DNA of 55,159 bases from Candidatus Poribacteria bacterium (GTDB taxonomy: Bacteria > Abyssobacteria > SURF-5): positions 1 through 55,159 of the forward strand of contig JACRIR010000073.1 of assembly GCA_016215705.1 (NCBI GenBank), in the 5' to 3' direction. Under the pieces are notes generated by a model. That model was not told the DNA's origin. It was given only the letters and a program-made list of their open reading frames with translations, and made no database searches. The position numbers and the translations under genes are program-made. Below, piece after piece: positions 23,814 through 33,116 of this stretch. Each line of letters starts with the position of its first letter. The first letter of the stretch is position 1.

Positions 23814-25822
23814 TCGAATCGGGACGGCAGACATCTCGCGCCTCGATCAGCCGGGGACTCAGCAAGAAGTTTGTTTTGCCCATCATAGTCGGCGCGGCCG
23901 CCACGATAGTATGGGGAGCAATTTTCGGGTACTACCATGCCTACAAGCTCAGGCGCGAGGGACTGGGAGCGTCGATGGAGCGCGCCGCCGAGAGCCTGTC
24001 GGCGCAAATGGATACATCGCTGGAGACAGCGGTCGAACTGATGACCCAACTTGCCGCCTCTGCGCAGATACGTGACACCGTCGCAGAGCGCGACAAGAGA
24101 TATGGCTCTCTCTCGAACGCCGAGATGTCCGAGTTGGTACTTCAGGAATCGGCGATTCTGAGGGCCTCGAAACAACCGCAGGCATTGCTTGACGCCCTCA
24201 AGTCGAACCCGATTGCCGACAAGTTGAAGATGTTTGCATCGGGAGCGCCGGGGTTTCGCGTTCTTGGCATCACTGACCGGGCAGGCGTTCTCATGGCTGC
24301 ATTTGGTGAAGCGGCCTCGTCACACCCGAAACCGGAGGAGTGGTGGCAAGTGGCCGAAATCATGGAACATGGAAAAGTTGTTATCTCCGAGCCAACGTTT
24401 ACGGAAAAGACCGTCTCCGCCACCGTCCGGATACACGTGCCCATCATGGCTTCGGAATCGGCAGGTCTTCTCGGAGGGTTGGACGCCGAATACAGCTTCG
24501 ACAACATTATCTCTCAACTGGACGCGGAGGATGAGATCGTCGCTTTCCTTCTGTCCGACTCGAACGAGAGACGTCTGTACATTCTAAGTCCACCGGATAT
24601 GGTCGCATCCAAACCGGTGGAATTCAGTGAAAAAGTGGAGAAGGTGAGGCCCAAAGAACACGGTTGGTCGCTGCTCGAGCTCGAAAAGGGCGGTGGGACC
24701 GTCGTCGCGGGCTTTGCGCCGATCGAACATTCTTTGGCGTTGCGGTCTGTCGTTTATCAGGGAAAGGACTGGAGCGCCGTTACTGCCGCGCAGGAAAGCC
24801 GGGTGACCGGGCCCCTGAACTCCCTTTTCGTGGGTATACTCGGGTTTAGCGCACTGATGCTGGTTGCGCTTTCCACGGGCGGGATAATGCTGGCCCAGAG
24901 GACGCTCAGACCCATCCGCGTGCTTCAGGAGGGGGTGCAGGAAATCGGGCAAGGAAATCTCGAACACCGGATTGACATACGGAGCGGAGACGAGATTGAA
25001 ATGCTCGCGCTCGAGTTCAACCGCATGGCGGAACGGATGCAGCGCACCCAAGAGCAGTTGCAACGGAGGGGCAAGGAACTGGAACAGCGCGTCAATCAGT
25101 TGAGGAGATTGCAGGCGCAGCTCATGCAGTCGGAGCGAATGGCGGCCACAGGCGAGCTTGCGGCCCAAATTGCGCATGAAATAAACAACCCGCTCGGCAT
25201 CATCAAGAATTACGTCGGCATTGCGAAAATGCTCATGGTGGAAGAGGACCCGAACCGCGAAAACATGAAGATTGTCGACCAGGAAATAAACCGCATAGCG
25301 GGCATAGTACGCAGGCTCCTCAAGTTTGCGAAGCCTGGGACCGAGGATATCCAATCGGTGCAGATAAACCAGGTGCTCGAGGAGTTGCTTGCTCTTTTGC
25401 GCGGACAGCTTTTCCGCAGGAAGATAGAGATTTCGACGGAATTCGCGGAGAATTTGCCCGAGGTCAGTGTCTCGACCGACCAGATGCGGCAAGTGTTCTT
25501 GAATCTGATAAAAAACGCCGAAGACGCGATGTCGGACGGCGGCAAACTGAGCGTGCGCACGCGCTACAGGAAAGGCCGTGTCGAGATAGACATCGCCGAC
25601 ACCGGTTGCGGGATACCCTCAGAGAATATCAAGAATATTTTCGAGCCGTTCTTTACCACGAAGGGAGTGAAAGGCACCGGGCTTGGGCTATCCGTTTCAT
25701 ACGGAATCGTCAAGAATTACAATGGCGAGATAAGCGTAGACAGCGAGCCCGGCAAGGGCGCCACGTTCACCATCCAATTGCCCGTGGTGAGCGAAAAGGT
25801 GTTCCAGGTTATTCGTTCATGA
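23810..25822 (+). CDS. Membrane sensor histidine kinase (sensor-HAMP-HisKA-HATPase)
   Basis: 670 residues. Membrane helices at about 21-43 and 336-362 frame a periplasmic double-Cache-like sensor (44-335). A HAMP linker follows (RTLRPIRVLQEGVQEIGQGNLEHRIDIRSGDEIEMLALEFNRM), then a coiled coil. The DHp domain has the acceptor His456 in IAHEINNPLGIIKNYV, and the ATPase is complete (NLIKNAEDAM, IADTGCGIP, FFTTKGVKGTGLGLSVSYGIV). It is an intact NtrB/AtoS-class kinase. Its start overlaps the stop of the pseudokinase (ATGA), implying coupled translation and stoichiometric production. Likely partners are the two receiver proteins downstream. Confidence 0.92.
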   Translation: MIESGRQTSRASISRGLSKKFVLPIIVGAAATIVWGAIFGYYHAYKLRREGLGASMERAAESLSAQMDTSLETAVELMTQLAASAQIRDTVAERDKRYGSLSNAEMSELVLQESAILRASKQPQALLDALKSNPIADKLKMFASGAPGFRVLGITDRAGVLMAAFGEAASSHPKPEEWWQVAEIMEHGKVVISEPTFTEKTVSATVRIHVPIMASESAGLLGGLDAEYSFDNIISQLDAEDEIVAFLLSDSNERRLYILSPPDMVASKPVEFSEKVEKVRPKEHGWSLLELEKGGGTVVAGFAPIEHSLALRSVVYQGKDWSAVTAAQESRVTGPLNSLFVGILGFSALMLVALSTGGIMLAQRTLRPIRVLQEGVQEIGQGNLEHRIDIRSGDEIEMLALEFNRMAERMQRTQEQLQRRGKELEQRVNQLRRLQAQLMQSERMAATGELAAQIAHEINNPLGIIKNYVGIAKMLMVEEDPNRENMKIVDQEINRIAGIVRRLLKFAKPGTEDIQSVQINQVLEELLALLRGQLFRRKIEISTEFAENLPEVSVSTDQMRQVFLNLIKNAEDAMSDGGKLSVRTRYRKGRVEIDIADTGCGIPSENIKNIFEPFFTTKGVKGTGLGLSVSYGIVKNYNGEISVDSEPGKGATFTIQLPVVSEKVFQVIRS

Positions 25823-25865
25823 AGGATACAATGGTATCGTATCGGGTCCGGGGGAGTATATTACG

Positions 25866-25906
25866 ACAAATCGGCGACACGATGCGACATTGTGTTCCCG
25901 ATTTGT
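25866..25906. repeat. GGGGACAC-family hairpin (diverged)
   Basis: 15-nt arms ACAAATCGGCGACAC (25866-25880) and GTGTTCCCGATTTGT (25892-25906), two mismatches, 11-nt centre. It lies between the kinase gene and the receiver gene, so it would form in the polycistronic mRNA if they are co-transcribed. Confidence 0.7.
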
Positions 25907-26013
25907 TGTAGAGGTGTCCCGGTCAGGCGGAACTACGTCCCGGACAAAGGCTGCAGGGCCGCAATGAGTTGCGCCCGAGTTGGCAAGACATTAAGGCGAG
26001 AGGGGGACCATCT

Positions 26014-26661
26014 GTGGCGGAAAGAAGCAAGATACTGGTGATAGACGATGAAAAGCGCATGTGCGACAGCATAAAGGTGCTGCTGTCAAACATCGGCTAT
26101 GAGGTGGACACCGCCGAGAACGGCCGCATCGGGATAGAGAGGCTCAAGGCGCAGGAATACGGCCTTGTCATAACCGACCTGATGATGCCCGAGCTGGATG
26201 GCTTCGCCGTGATGAAGCACATAAGGGAGAACTGTCAGAACACGCTCGTAATAGTCATCACGGGCTATGCGTCAGTCGAGTCGGCGGTCAGGGCCATCCG
26301 GAGCGGCGCATATGACTACATTCTGAAGCCGTTCGACTTCGAGATAATAAAGATTTCGGTCGAACGGGCGTGGGACAAACTTAAGCTGGAGAAGGAACTG
26401 GAGAAGACGCGCAAGCTGGCGCAAGTGGCCGAGCGCGCACTCGCAATGAACAATGAACTCAACAATCCTCTTTCGGTCGCCTCGGGCTTTGCTCAACTAC
26501 TGCAGATTCGGGCCGAAAACAGCGGAGACGAAGTCTTGAAACGTCAGATCGATTCGATTGTGAAGGCTTCCGAGAGTATTCATCAGATGACAACGCAGTT
26601 TCGGCGGTTTGCGCACACTTTGCTGAACGAAAACGCCGAACATGATCTGGGCATGATGTGA
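26014..26661 (+). CDS. Receiver domain fused to a His-less DHp-like segment
   Basis: 215 residues. Residues 5-120 form a CheY-like receiver: acidic pair DD at 11-12, phospho-acceptor Asp55 in LVITDLMMPE, Thr83 in ITGYAS, Lys105 in LKPFD. After a coiled linker (LEKELEKTRKLAQVAERA), residues 140-200 read like a HisKA DHp helix pair: AMNNELNNPLSVASGFAQLLQI...IVKASESIHQMTTQFRRFAHT. Asn147 occupies the phospho-His position, and no ATPase domain follows. It could dock on the kinases through DHp-DHp contacts instead of binding DNA. The start is GTG 26014 (GAGGGGGA upstream); the TTG at 25969 is unlikely. Confidence 0.85.
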   Translation: MAERSKILVIDDEKRMCDSIKVLLSNIGYEVDTAENGRIGIERLKAQEYGLVITDLMMPELDGFAVMKHIRENCQNTLVIVITGYASVESAVRAIRSGAYDYILKPFDFEIIKISVERAWDKLKLEKELEKTRKLAQVAERALAMNNELNNPLSVASGFAQLLQIRAENSGDEVLKRQIDSIVKASESIHQMTTQFRRFAHTLLNENAEHDLGMM

Positions 26662-26727
26662 CGGGGACTTTGCCCGGATTCTTAACCCTGAACCCGAAAC
26701 CTTGAACCATTTCCCTAGGAGAACCAG

Positions 26728-27111
26728 ATGGCGGAGAGCAGAAATATTCTTATAGCCGACGATAACGAAGAAGCTCGCCAACTTTTTTGTGACATAATCA
26801 AGCTCCTGGGTTTCACGCCCAAGGCGGTCAGCAGCGGAGTAGCCGCGCTTCAACAACTCAAAGTAACCCCCTTCGACATGGTTATCCTTGACATGCGCAT
26901 GCCCGACCTTAACGGCCTCGACACATTCAAAGCCATCCGCCAGTTCGATTCGTCCGTGCCCGTCGTCCTCACGACCGGCTTCGGAATGGACAAAGGTGTG
27001 CAAGAAGCCCTGAGCCAGGGGGCGCTCCTATGCCTGGAAAAACCATTCAACGTTGCGCGCACGATGAAAACCATCCGCGAGATCGTCGAGAAGGAATCAC
27101 CCAAGAAATAG
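26728..27111 (+). CDS. Stand-alone response regulator receiver
   Basis: 127 residues, a single CheY-like receiver: Asp11-Asp12, phospho-acceptor Asp55 in MVILDMRMPDLNG, Thr82/Thr83, Lys105 in CLEKPFN. There is no output domain, as in CheY/Spo0F-type relay or hub proteins. ATG follows AGGAGA with 6-nt spacing, 66 nt after the previous stop. Together with the three genes upstream it forms a compact signalling cassette with no DNA-binding output encoded locally. Confidence 0.9.
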   Translation: MAESRNILIADDNEEARQLFCDIIKLLGFTPKAVSSGVAALQQLKVTPFDMVILDMRMPDLNGLDTFKAIRQFDSSVPVVLTTGFGMDKGVQEALSQGALLCLEKPFNVARTMKTIREIVEKESPKK

Positions 27112-27183
27112 CTCTGCCATATTACGCCGTCCACCTCGATATCGCTCTGTTTCTTTATTCTTATTTCCCCCCTCTTTCCGGCC

Positions 27184-27365
27184 TGTTGCCCAAATGAAAT
27201 TGCGCTTCATGGTGCTGTTAGGATTGTCATTCTGAGGAGCGAAGCGACGAAGAATCTCTCGTTTTCCTGCAAATTTGCGACTTAATAGACAGAGATTCTT
27301 CGCTTCGCTCAGAATGACAAATGGCTCGCTCAGAATGACAACCGGCTACTACCATTTGGGCAACA
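27184..27365. repeat. MITE-like element with terminal and internal inverted repeats
   Basis: 13-bp terminal inverted repeats TGTTGCCCAAATG (27184-27196) and CATTTGGGCAACA (27353-27365). Inside is a second inverted pair: TGTCATTCTGAG...AAGAATCTCT (27225-27259) against AGAGATTCTTCG...CAGAATGACA (27291-27319), plus a short extra GCTCAGAATGACA copy. The inner arm also occurs near position 32-53. It encodes no protein, so if mobile it would need a transposase in trans. Confidence 0.6.
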
Positions 27366-27469
27366 CGCCGTTTAGCCCTGGCTTCGCCTCTTCGTTCCGC
27401 TCGGTTTCTTTTCGCCTATTCTCCCTAGGGCTCTGCGTGTGCGCCGCGGCTTGAGAGGTTTACGCCTCA

Positions 27470-27499
27470 TTGACGAACTTTTCGGCAGCATGTTATACT
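27470..27499 (+). promoter_or_regulatory. Promoter of the small ORF
   Basis: TTGACG (27470-27475), an 18-nt spacer, TATACT (27494-27499), about 30 nt before the ATG at 27530. Confidence 0.6.
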
Positions 27500-27529
27500 T
27501 TTCCAACGGGTTGGAAGGGTTAATCCGGC

Positions 27530-27700
27530 ATGTCACGGCGCGGAGGCCTACAGGTGAAACTGGACAGTTTTTCCTACAATGTCGTCATGAAGACGTTGGA
27601 ACTCCTTGAGACGCGATATAATTACAAGATTTCGGAGAACACCAAGAAAGAGATTGCCGAAGCGGTCCTCAAACAGATGGATTCACTGATTGAGAAGTGA
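27530..27700 (+). CDS. Small conserved-looking protein of 48-56 residues
   Basis: A short ORF supported by a promoter and two plausible initiation sites. ATG 27530 has GGAAGG upstream (56 aa), and GTG 27554 has GGAGG 8 nt upstream (48 aa, beginning VKLDSFSYNVVMKTLELLE). The product is basic-acidic and fully helical in appearance: KTLELLETRYNYKISENTKKEIAEAVLKQMDSLIEK. The family is not recognised. It is followed 148 nt later by pcm and uvrA and may be the first gene of that transcript. Confidence 0.55.
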   Translation: MSRRGGLQVKLDSFSYNVVMKTLELLETRYNYKISENTKKEIAEAVLKQMDSLIEK

Positions 27701-27848
27701 TTGTTTCATATGAATCTGTCCGAGCTCTCCGGAAACCGGATGAAAGAGGCGCACGGCCGTGCGCCGTTACAAGGCGAAGAAGCCGACTATCGGACACATT
27801 CCATATGACAGTATTTGTGGCTCTCCGGCAATTCCTGGCTCGACTACG

Positions 27849-28520
27849 ATGACACTGTTCGGAAGAGCGGCATCCCCTCCCGATTTCGATGAAGCCCGCC
27901 GACTGATGGTTGAAAGACAACTTCGCGGCCGTGGAATCAAAGATGAGAGAGTGCTTGCCGCAATGTTGCTTGTACCCAGACACGAATTCGTGCCCGGCGA
28001 GTTCAAGGGTGAGGCTTACGAGGATCATCCGATCTCGATAGGAGAAGACCAGACTATCTCGCAGCCGTTCATGGTTGCTAAAATGACGCAGGAGCTGATG
28101 CTCAAGCCGTCTGACGTAACGCTTGAGATCGGCGCAGGCAGCGGGTACCAGGCTGCCGTTCTCTCGCGGCTGGCGTCGATGGTTTACACCGTTGAAAGGC
28201 GCCAGCGCCTGGCATGTCTTGCATACGCGACGCTCATGAAACTGGGGTACGCGAACGTCGCTGTCTTTTGCGGCGATGGGAGCAGGGGACTCGCCGAACA
28301 TTCGCCTTACGACGGAATAATCGTCACGGCGGGAGCGCCGGAAGTTCCGCCCGTCTTGCTCGAACAACTTGCTGAAGGCGGCAGGTTGGTCATTCCCGTC
28401 GGGCCGAAAATGCATCAAGTCTGCAAACGGATAACGAAGCATGGCGGCAGGTATGAGACCGAAGACCTGACCGGCTGCGTCTTTGTTCCGCTGATCGGGA
28501 GATTCGGATGGGAGATTTAG
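27849..28520 (+). CDS. pcm: Protein-L-isoaspartate O-methyltransferase
   Basis: Methylates L-isoaspartyl residues in damaged proteins so they can revert to aspartate; SAM-dependent, cytosolic. The 223-residue form has the family N-terminus ([36 protein letters not shown]), the active-site loop [24 protein letters not shown] motif [19 protein letters not shown] and the [24 protein letters not shown] block. A longer start at GTG 27759 (30 more residues, AAGAGG upstream) is possible and cannot be excluded. The 3' end lies at the uvrA start, suggesting coupled expression of protein-repair and DNA-repair genes. Confidence 0.92.
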   Translation: MTLFGRAASPPDFDEARRLMVERQLRGRGIKDERVLAAMLLVPRHEFVPGEFKGEAYEDHPISIGEDQTISQPFMVAKMTQELMLKPSDVTLEIGAGSGYQAAVLSRLASMVYTVERRQRLACLAYATLMKLGYANVAVFCGDGSRGLAEHSPYDGIIVTAGAPEVPPVLLEQLAEGGRLVIPVGPKMHQVCKRITKHGGRYETEDLTGCVFVPLIGRFGWEI

Positions 28521-28525
28521 TTCTG

Positions 28526-31402
28526 ATGGATGAACGGCTTATCATAATCAGGGGCGCCAAGGAGCATAACCTCAAGAATCTCGACCTGCGAATACCGCGT
28601 GACCGGCTGGTGGTAATCACCGGCCTCAGCGGCTCGGGAAAATCGAGCCTCGCTTTCGATACGATTTATGCGGAAGGGCAGCGCCGATACGTCGAGAGCC
28701 TCTCAGCGTATGCCCGCCAGTTTCTCGAACAGATGCAGAAACCTGACGTAGAACATATCGAGGGCCTCTCGCCCGCGATCTCGATTGAACAGAAGAGCGC
28801 AGGCAGGAACCCTCGCTCGACGGTCGGGACTATCACGGAGATATATGATTACCTTCGCGTGTTGTTCGCCCGTACCGGAGCCCCTCACTGTTACAAATGC
28901 GGGAAAGCCATCTCTTCGCAGACGGCCCAGGAGATCACCGATCAAATCGCCTCCATGCCCGAGGGAACGCGGCTGACTCTTCTGGCGCCGCTCGTCAGGG
29001 GGCGAAAAGGCGAATATCGGCACATCTTTGAGAACATCCGCAAGGAGGGCTACGTCCGCGTTCGTGTTGACGGCAAGATTTATGACGTGAATGAAGATAT
29101 AAAGCTGGCCAAGCGCAAGGCCCATGACGTGGACGTTGTGATTGACCGGCTCGTGTCCAAGCCGGGCGCACTCACGCGCCTCAATGATTCAGTCGAAACC
29201 TGTCTTCGTCTCGGCAAGGGGATTATGAGGCTCCAGCATGATCTGCCGGGGGAAAAACAAAGAAAGTCCTCCGAGCAAATATTCAGCGAGCGTCTCGCCT
29301 GCATCGAGTGCGGCATCAGCTATGCCGAACTCGAGCCGCGCATGTTCTCCTTCAATAGCCCTCATGGCGCGTGCTCGACGTGCGGCGGACTCGGCTCCAG
29401 CCTGGAGTTGGACCCCACCCTGATTGTGCCGGACGAGGGGAAGAGCCTGCGTGAAGGCGCCGTCGACCCGTGGCAATCGACCCAGAAGAACTCGCGATAT
29501 TTCGGCCAGGTGCTCGAGCAAGTGAGCAGGCATTATGGTATCAAGAGCGACGTGCCCTTCAAGGAGTTGGACCCGCGTCACCAGAAAATCCTACTCTACG
29601 GCTCAGACAACGAGGAGATCAAGTTCACGCTTTCGCACGGCCGGAACAAGTACACGTTCGAGAAGGAATTTGAGGGTATCATCCCGAACCTCGAGAGGAG
29701 ATACAAGGAAACCGACTCTGCCGCAATCAGGGAGATGGTGGAGGCGTACATGAGGCCGCGCCCGTGCAGCGCTTGCGGCGGCGCGCGTCTGAAGCCGGAG
29801 AGCCTCGCCGTCCGCATTGGGGGAAAGAACATCGCGGAGCTGACGGCGCTTTCTATCAAGGAAGCCCGCGGGTTTCTGAAAAAACTGAAGCTTTCCCGCA
29901 CACAGTCGATCATCGCGGGCAGGATTCTGAAAGAGATCGGCGAACGGCTCGACTTCATGCTCGACGTGGGGCTTGACTATCTTACACTGGATCGCGCGGC
30001 GGGCACGCTGGCGGGCGGCGAGGCTCAAAGAATAAGGCTGGCGACGCAGGTTGGCTCGGGGCTGGTCGGCGTGCTATACATACTCGATGAACCGAGCATA
30101 GGGCTGCACCAGAGGGACAATCATAGGCTCCTGAATACTCTCCTCAGACTGCGCGACATGGGGAACACGGTAATTGTGGTCGAGCACGATGAGGCGACGA
30201 TCCGGGCCGCCGACTACGTGATAGACCTCGGGCCGGGGGCGGGAGCGCACGGTGGAGAGCTTGTAGCTACAGGCTCCCCGCAGGACGTCATGGCGAGCGA
30301 GAACTCATTGACAGGCAAGTATCTGAGCGGAAAACTTCAAATCGAGGTTCCCTCTTTCCGTCGCAAGCAGAACAAGCAGTGCCTCACGCTCGTCGGCGCA
30401 AGGCACAACAATCTGAAGAGTATCGATGTCAAATTCCCACTGGGGCTGTTCATTTGCGTCACCGGCGTATCCGGCTCGGGAAAATCTTCGCTTGTCGATG
30501 AGACCCTTTTCCCGGCGATTGCGCGGAAACTTTACCGCGCGAAGCTCGAGCCGGGGGCATACTCCGACCTGGTCGGCATAGAGCATATTGACAAAGTTAT
30601 CGACATTGACCAGTCACCTATCGGGCGGACGCCGCGCTCGAATCCGGCGACGTATACCGGCGTGTTTACTCATATACGTGACCTCTTTGCGAAGGTACCC
30701 GACTCAAAGGTGCGCGGCTACCGGCCCGGGAGGTTCAGCTTCAATGTCAAAGGCGGCAGGTGCGAGGCGTGCGCGGGCGATGGGCTGATCAAGATAGAGA
30801 TGCACTTCCTGCCCGATGTTTATGTAACGTGCGAAGCATGCGGTGGTCTTCGCTACAACCGCGAGACACTCGCAGTGAAGTACAAGGGTAAGAGCATCGC
30901 CGATGTTCTGGATATGACTGTAGAGACGGCGCTCGAGTTCTTCGAGGGCATCCCCGCAATCAGACAGAAAATGCGAACTCTTTATGATGTCGGGCTGGGT
31001 TACATCAAGCTCGGACAGTCGTCAACGACCCTCTCGGGCGGAGAGGCGCAACGCATCAAACTTTCCACGGAACTCTCGCGCCGGGACACGGGACGAACGC
31101 TCTATATCCTGGACGAGCCGACAACCGGCCTGCATTTCGATGACATTAAGCGGCTCCTTGCGATCCTGGACCGCCTCGTCGAGGCAGGCAACACCGTGAT
31201 TGTCATCGAGCACAATCTCGATGTCATAAAGACGGCCGACTACCTGATTGACCTCGGTCCCGAGGGCGGCGACGGGGGCGGATACGTTATCGCGACCGGC
31301 ACACCCGAAGAGGTAGCGGAATGCAAGAGTTCATTCACCGGTGAGTACCTGGCGCCAGTGCTTGGAAGAAGAATTGCGGTCAGCCTGCAAAGCGCCGATT
31401 GA
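28526..31402 (+). CDS. uvrA: Excinuclease ABC subunit A
   Basis: The damage-recognition ATPase of nucleotide excision repair. The roughly 958-residue protein is full length: Walker [11 protein letters not shown] and [10 protein letters not shown], signatures [13 protein letters not shown] and [13 protein letters not shown], and Walker [11 protein letters not shown] and [10 protein letters not shown]. The zinc modules are CIECG...CSTCGG and CEACAGDG...CEACGG. The ATG at 28526 is preferred (GGGAG about 10 nt upstream, immediately after the pcm stop). An ATG at 28508, overlapping pcm, would add six residues. The first ABC signature has Ala in place of Ser (LAGGE), a small deviation. Confidence 0.96.
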   Translation: MDERLIIIRGAKEHNLKNLDLRIPRDRLVVITGLSGSGKSSLAFDTIYAEGQRRYVESLSAYARQFLEQMQKPDVEHIEGLSPAISIEQKSAGRNPRSTVGTITEIYDYLRVLFARTGAPHCYKCGKAISSQTAQEITDQIASMPEGTRLTLLAPLVRGRKGEYRHIFENIRKEGYVRVRVDGKIYDVNEDIKLAKRKAHDVDVVIDRLVSKPGALTRLNDSVETCLRLGKGIMRLQHDLPGEKQRKSSEQIFSERLACIECGISYAELEPRMFSFNSPHGACSTCGGLGSSLELDPTLIVPDEGKSLREGAVDPWQSTQKNSRYFGQVLEQVSRHYGIKSDVPFKELDPRHQKILLYGSDNEEIKFTLSHGRNKYTFEKEFEGIIPNLERRYKETDSAAIREMVEAYMRPRPCSACGGARLKPESLAVRIGGKNIAELTALSIKEARGFLKKLKLSRTQSIIAGRILKEIGERLDFMLDVGLDYLTLDRAAGTLAGGEAQRIRLATQVGSGLVGVLYILDEPSIGLHQRDNHRLLNTLLRLRDMGNTVIVVEHDEATIRAADYVIDLGPGAGAHGGELVATGSPQDVMASENSLTGKYLSGKLQIEVPSFRRKQNKQCLTLVGARHNNLKSIDVKFPLGLFICVTGVSGSGKSSLVDETLFPAIARKLYRAKLEPGAYSDLVGIEHIDKVIDIDQSPIGRTPRSNPATYTGVFTHIRDLFAKVPDSKVRGYRPGRFSFNVKGGRCEACAGDGLIKIEMHFLPDVYVTCEACGGLRYNRETLAVKYKGKSIADVLDMTVETALEFFEGIPAIRQKMRTLYDVGLGYIKLGQSSTTLSGGEAQRIKLSTELSRRDTGRTLYILDEPTTGLHFDDIKRLLAILDRLVEAGNTVIVIEHNLDVIKTADYLIDLGPEGGDGGGYVIATGTPEEVAECKSSFTGEYLAPVLGRRIAVSLQSAD

Positions 31403-31426
31403 GCATCTGCCCGGAGACAGCGCCTT

Positions 31427-33076
31427 TTGACTCGAACCATCCTGAATGCAAGAGGAAGCAAGACACGACGAGGAGGCATGAGGCCTGCGAGAATCGGGCA
31501 TCGGGCAAGAAATTCTTGCCACAGGTTTTCAATTGTATCGCCGGCTGGTTTTCTTCGGCATGATCACTTGCTGCTTTTCGGAATATTCTGCGCGCAGTTC
31601 ATCTTCTTTCTTTTCCTGGCGTCACAAAGAATAGTTGACAGCGACGAAGGTTTTTATCTTTACGCCTCCAAGCTCATCACTGCCGGAACAGTCATTTACA
31701 GAGACGTGTTCTATCCGCAAATGCCACTGCTGCCGTATGTTTACGGGAGTTGGATGAATCTGTTCGGTATCGACTGGCAAATGGCGAGAGTGCTTTCAGC
31801 CCTTTTGACCGCTCTCATAGGCGGCATGCTTTTCCAACACATACGCTCCTCGACGGAACGAATAACTCCAGCCCTGAGCGCGATTTTGCTTTATGCCTTC
31901 AACATTTCCGTTCTGCTCTTCTTCTTGACAGCAAAGACATATGCTTTGTCAGTAGCCCTATTGTTCTCAAGCCTTCTGATGGAGAGACAAAGCAATGGCA
32001 AGAGTCCTTTATGGGGCGTGTTTGCTTCGGGTTTACTTCTCGGGCTAAGCGTTCAGGCTCGCCTTTTCTTTATCATAATAGCGCCTGTCGCGGTATTCGA
32101 CCTATGGAGACGTCAAAAGGAGAAACGGAGCGTACTGCCCGGGTTTTTCTGCCTTGGATTTGCGGCAGGCTCTGCGCCCTCTGCGATATTCTTGCTTGTC
32201 GCTCCGGGGCAATTCGTATTTGACAACCTCACGTATCATTCTATCCGCAACCCGTTCGGGCTGATTGCGCAACTAGACCAGAAGCTGGAGGTACTCGGAC
32301 AACTTCTTGCCGGGTCCGAAACATGGCGACCGACTCAGTTCTCTCTCCTCGCCGCAGGATCGGCAGCGGGTTTGCTTCTGTGGCGAAGGCTGAATCACAC
32401 CACAAGACTCAGCATTTTTTTCTCGCTGGCGCTAGGGGCCGTCTCGCTTCTGCCGACACCCGCTTTCGGGCAGTATTTTTGCGTACTTGTCCCGTTTCTG
32501 ATAATCTCTTTCATCGGTTCGGCTCATTCGATGGCGGGTTTGTTCATCAGCCAATCGCGCCGCAAAGCATTTGAGGCGGCGCTGCTTGTGCTCTCACTCG
32601 CATATGCAGGCTGGACAATTACCAGGATCGAGAGTCTCTTTGTACGCTCGGAAATGGCGCCGGGGCTCGACATTTACACGACGGCGCTCGACTGGAAAAT
32701 CTCGACGATCGAGAAAGTGGCCCACATGGTGGAGGAAAATACCCGGCCGGATGATTTGGTGGTAAGCGTCTGGCCCGGCTATCTACTCACAGCCGACCGA
32801 CGGCTGTACCCCCGGATGGAGAACCAGTTCACCTTCGACAGTTCCATGCGGATATCGCCTGAAGAGGCCTCGCGATACAGAATGATGCGTGAAGATGAGA
32901 TTGCCGGCGCTGTCAGGGACCCTGCCACCGGCACCGTAATCATCGGAAACTGGTCTCATGAGAGAATCGGCTCATTCGGGCAATTGCCCAATGAGATGTT
33001 TAAATGCGTGGGATATGTCGGCAATACGAAAGTGTTCGCGCGCATCCGGCCGGGTAGCCCCGTCGAACCGAGATAA
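31427..33076 (+). CDS. GT39/ArnT-like GT-C membrane glycosyltransferase
   Basis: About 549 residues with roughly 10-12 membrane helices and a soluble C-terminal part. The first luminal loop has the GT-C acidic pair in IVDSDEGFYLYASKLITAGTVIYRDVFYPQMPLLPYVYG, typical of PMT_2/GT39 enzymes that move sugars from polyprenyl-phosphate donors onto lipids or proteins on the outer face of the inner membrane. The start is uncertain: TTG 31427 has GGAGA 10 nt upstream, while ATG 31478 follows AGGAGG by only 1 nt. It is followed 40 nt later by another large membrane protein, likely the same transcript. Confidence 0.8.
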   Translation: MTRTILNARGSKTRRGGMRPARIGHRARNSCHRFSIVSPAGFLRHDHLLLFGIFCAQFIFFLFLASQRIVDSDEGFYLYASKLITAGTVIYRDVFYPQMPLLPYVYGSWMNLFGIDWQMARVLSALLTALIGGMLFQHIRSSTERITPALSAILLYAFNISVLLFFLTAKTYALSVALLFSSLLMERQSNGKSPLWGVFASGLLLGLSVQARLFFIIIAPVAVFDLWRRQKEKRSVLPGFFCLGFAAGSAPSAIFLLVAPGQFVFDNLTYHSIRNPFGLIAQLDQKLEVLGQLLAGSETWRPTQFSLLAAGSAAGLLLWRRLNHTTRLSIFFSLALGAVSLLPTPAFGQYFCVLVPFLIISFIGSAHSMAGLFISQSRRKAFEAALLVLSLAYAGWTITRIESLFVRSEMAPGLDIYTTALDWKISTIEKVAHMVEENTRPDDLVVSVWPGYLLTADRRLYPRMENQFTFDSSMRISPEEASRYRMMREDEIAGAVRDPATGTVIIGNWSHERIGSFGQLPNEMFKCVGYVGNTKVFARIRPGSPVEPR

Positions 33077-33116
33077 GCCAGGCTCAAAGAAGAATTCGCG
33101 CGAAGAGCGAGATACG

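Larger units (their letters stand above)
27112..27529. other. Intergenic region with a MITE-like inverted-repeat element
   Basis: About 420 bases without a larger gene. The centre (27184-27365) is an inverted-repeat element described separately, and the right end carries the promoter of the small ORF. Confidence 0.6.

Noticed and set aside
24584-25492. 302-codon minus-strand ORF
   Set aside because: Antisense to the intact histidine kinase gene; His/Leu/Arg-rich shadow.
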